A stretch of 7,010 bases of DNA from Hyphomonas sp. (GTDB taxonomy: Bacteria > Pseudomonadota > Alphaproteobacteria > Caulobacterales > Hyphomonadaceae): positions 1 through 7,010 of the forward strand of contig JANSXJ010000190.1 of the NCBI GenBank assembly GCA_024743015.1. The letters are read 5' to 3'. How positions within the stretch are numbered: position 1 is the first letter of the stretch; each line of letters begins with the position of its first letter. Below, piece by piece: positions 6,946 to 7,010 of the stretch. Both the position numbers and the translations under genes were made by a program. The notes beneath the pieces are model-generated. The model was not told where the DNA came from and ran no database searches. It saw only the letters and a list, made by a program, of their open reading frames with translations.

Positions 6946-7010
6946 ATGACGACTTTCACACGCCGCAATCTCGGCCTCGCTGCTGGCATGGCCACAGCCG
7001 TCGCTTTGAC
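6946..7010 (+). CDS. Tat-signal exported protein, N-terminus only (possible redox partner)
   Basis: Only the first 21 codons are inside the window. They read MTTFTRRNLGLAAG followed by MATAVAL: a twin-arginine motif (RR at 6-7, then NLGL) and a moderately hydrophobic stretch, as in Tat signal peptides. GGAG (6934-6937) sits 8 bases before the ATG. The 43-base gap from the DsbD/ScsB-like gene, with no terminator between, suggests one operon. In related bacteria ScsB-like reductases are found with periplasmic peroxiredoxin- or thioredoxin-like substrates, so such a partner is a reasonable guess, but the mature part is not visible. Confidence 0.75.
   Translation, partial: MTTFTRRNLGLAAGMATAVAL

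Overview
The window reads as a chromosomal stretch from an alphaproteobacterium, most likely from the Caulobacterales/Hyphomonadaceae-Maricaulaceae side. The reasons are a NadA with the AHNYMTPDI form of the N-terminal motif, a full TTAA-N7-TTAA CtrA-type box, a SapC-family protein, and an ScsB-like DsbD followed by a Tat-type secreted protein. This placement is inference; no rRNA or other marker gene is present.

Layout: (1) 12-1160, minus strand: nadA, quinolinate synthase. A strong sigma70-type promoter lies just upstream, with a 17-bp palindrome sitting over its -10 end and predicted start site, which suggests repression by an NAD-responsive regulator. (2) 1444-1779, plus strand: a 111-aa uncharacterised protein that may be a degenerate GIY-YIG-like fold, with a CtrA-type box upstream. 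(3) 1776-3539, minus strand: an exported, possibly lipid-anchored DUF885-family protein whose metal-binding HExxPGH motif appears to be lost. It converges on gene 2, and the two stop codons share one CTAG. (4) 3672-4484, plus strand: a SapC-family protein starting with GTG and ending in a clear intrinsic terminator. (5) 4641-6902, plus strand: a three-domain DsbD/ScsB-type membrane thiol-disulfide reductase with all six redox cysteines. (6) 6946 to the right edge: the start of a Tat-signal protein, probably in the same operon as gene 5.

Functionally these are separate small units rather than one system: NAD biosynthesis, an envelope lipoprotein or pseudo-peptidase, a SapC protein, and an envelope reductive pathway that moves electrons from cytosolic thioredoxin to periplasmic targets. 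I see no CRISPR array, transposase, integrase, tRNA or rRNA, and nothing that convincingly marks a new multi-gene system. The most notable points are the nadA operator, the apparently dead DUF885 protein, the CtrA box before a possible GIY-YIG-like relic, and the coupling of the DsbD homologue to an unseen Tat-exported partner.
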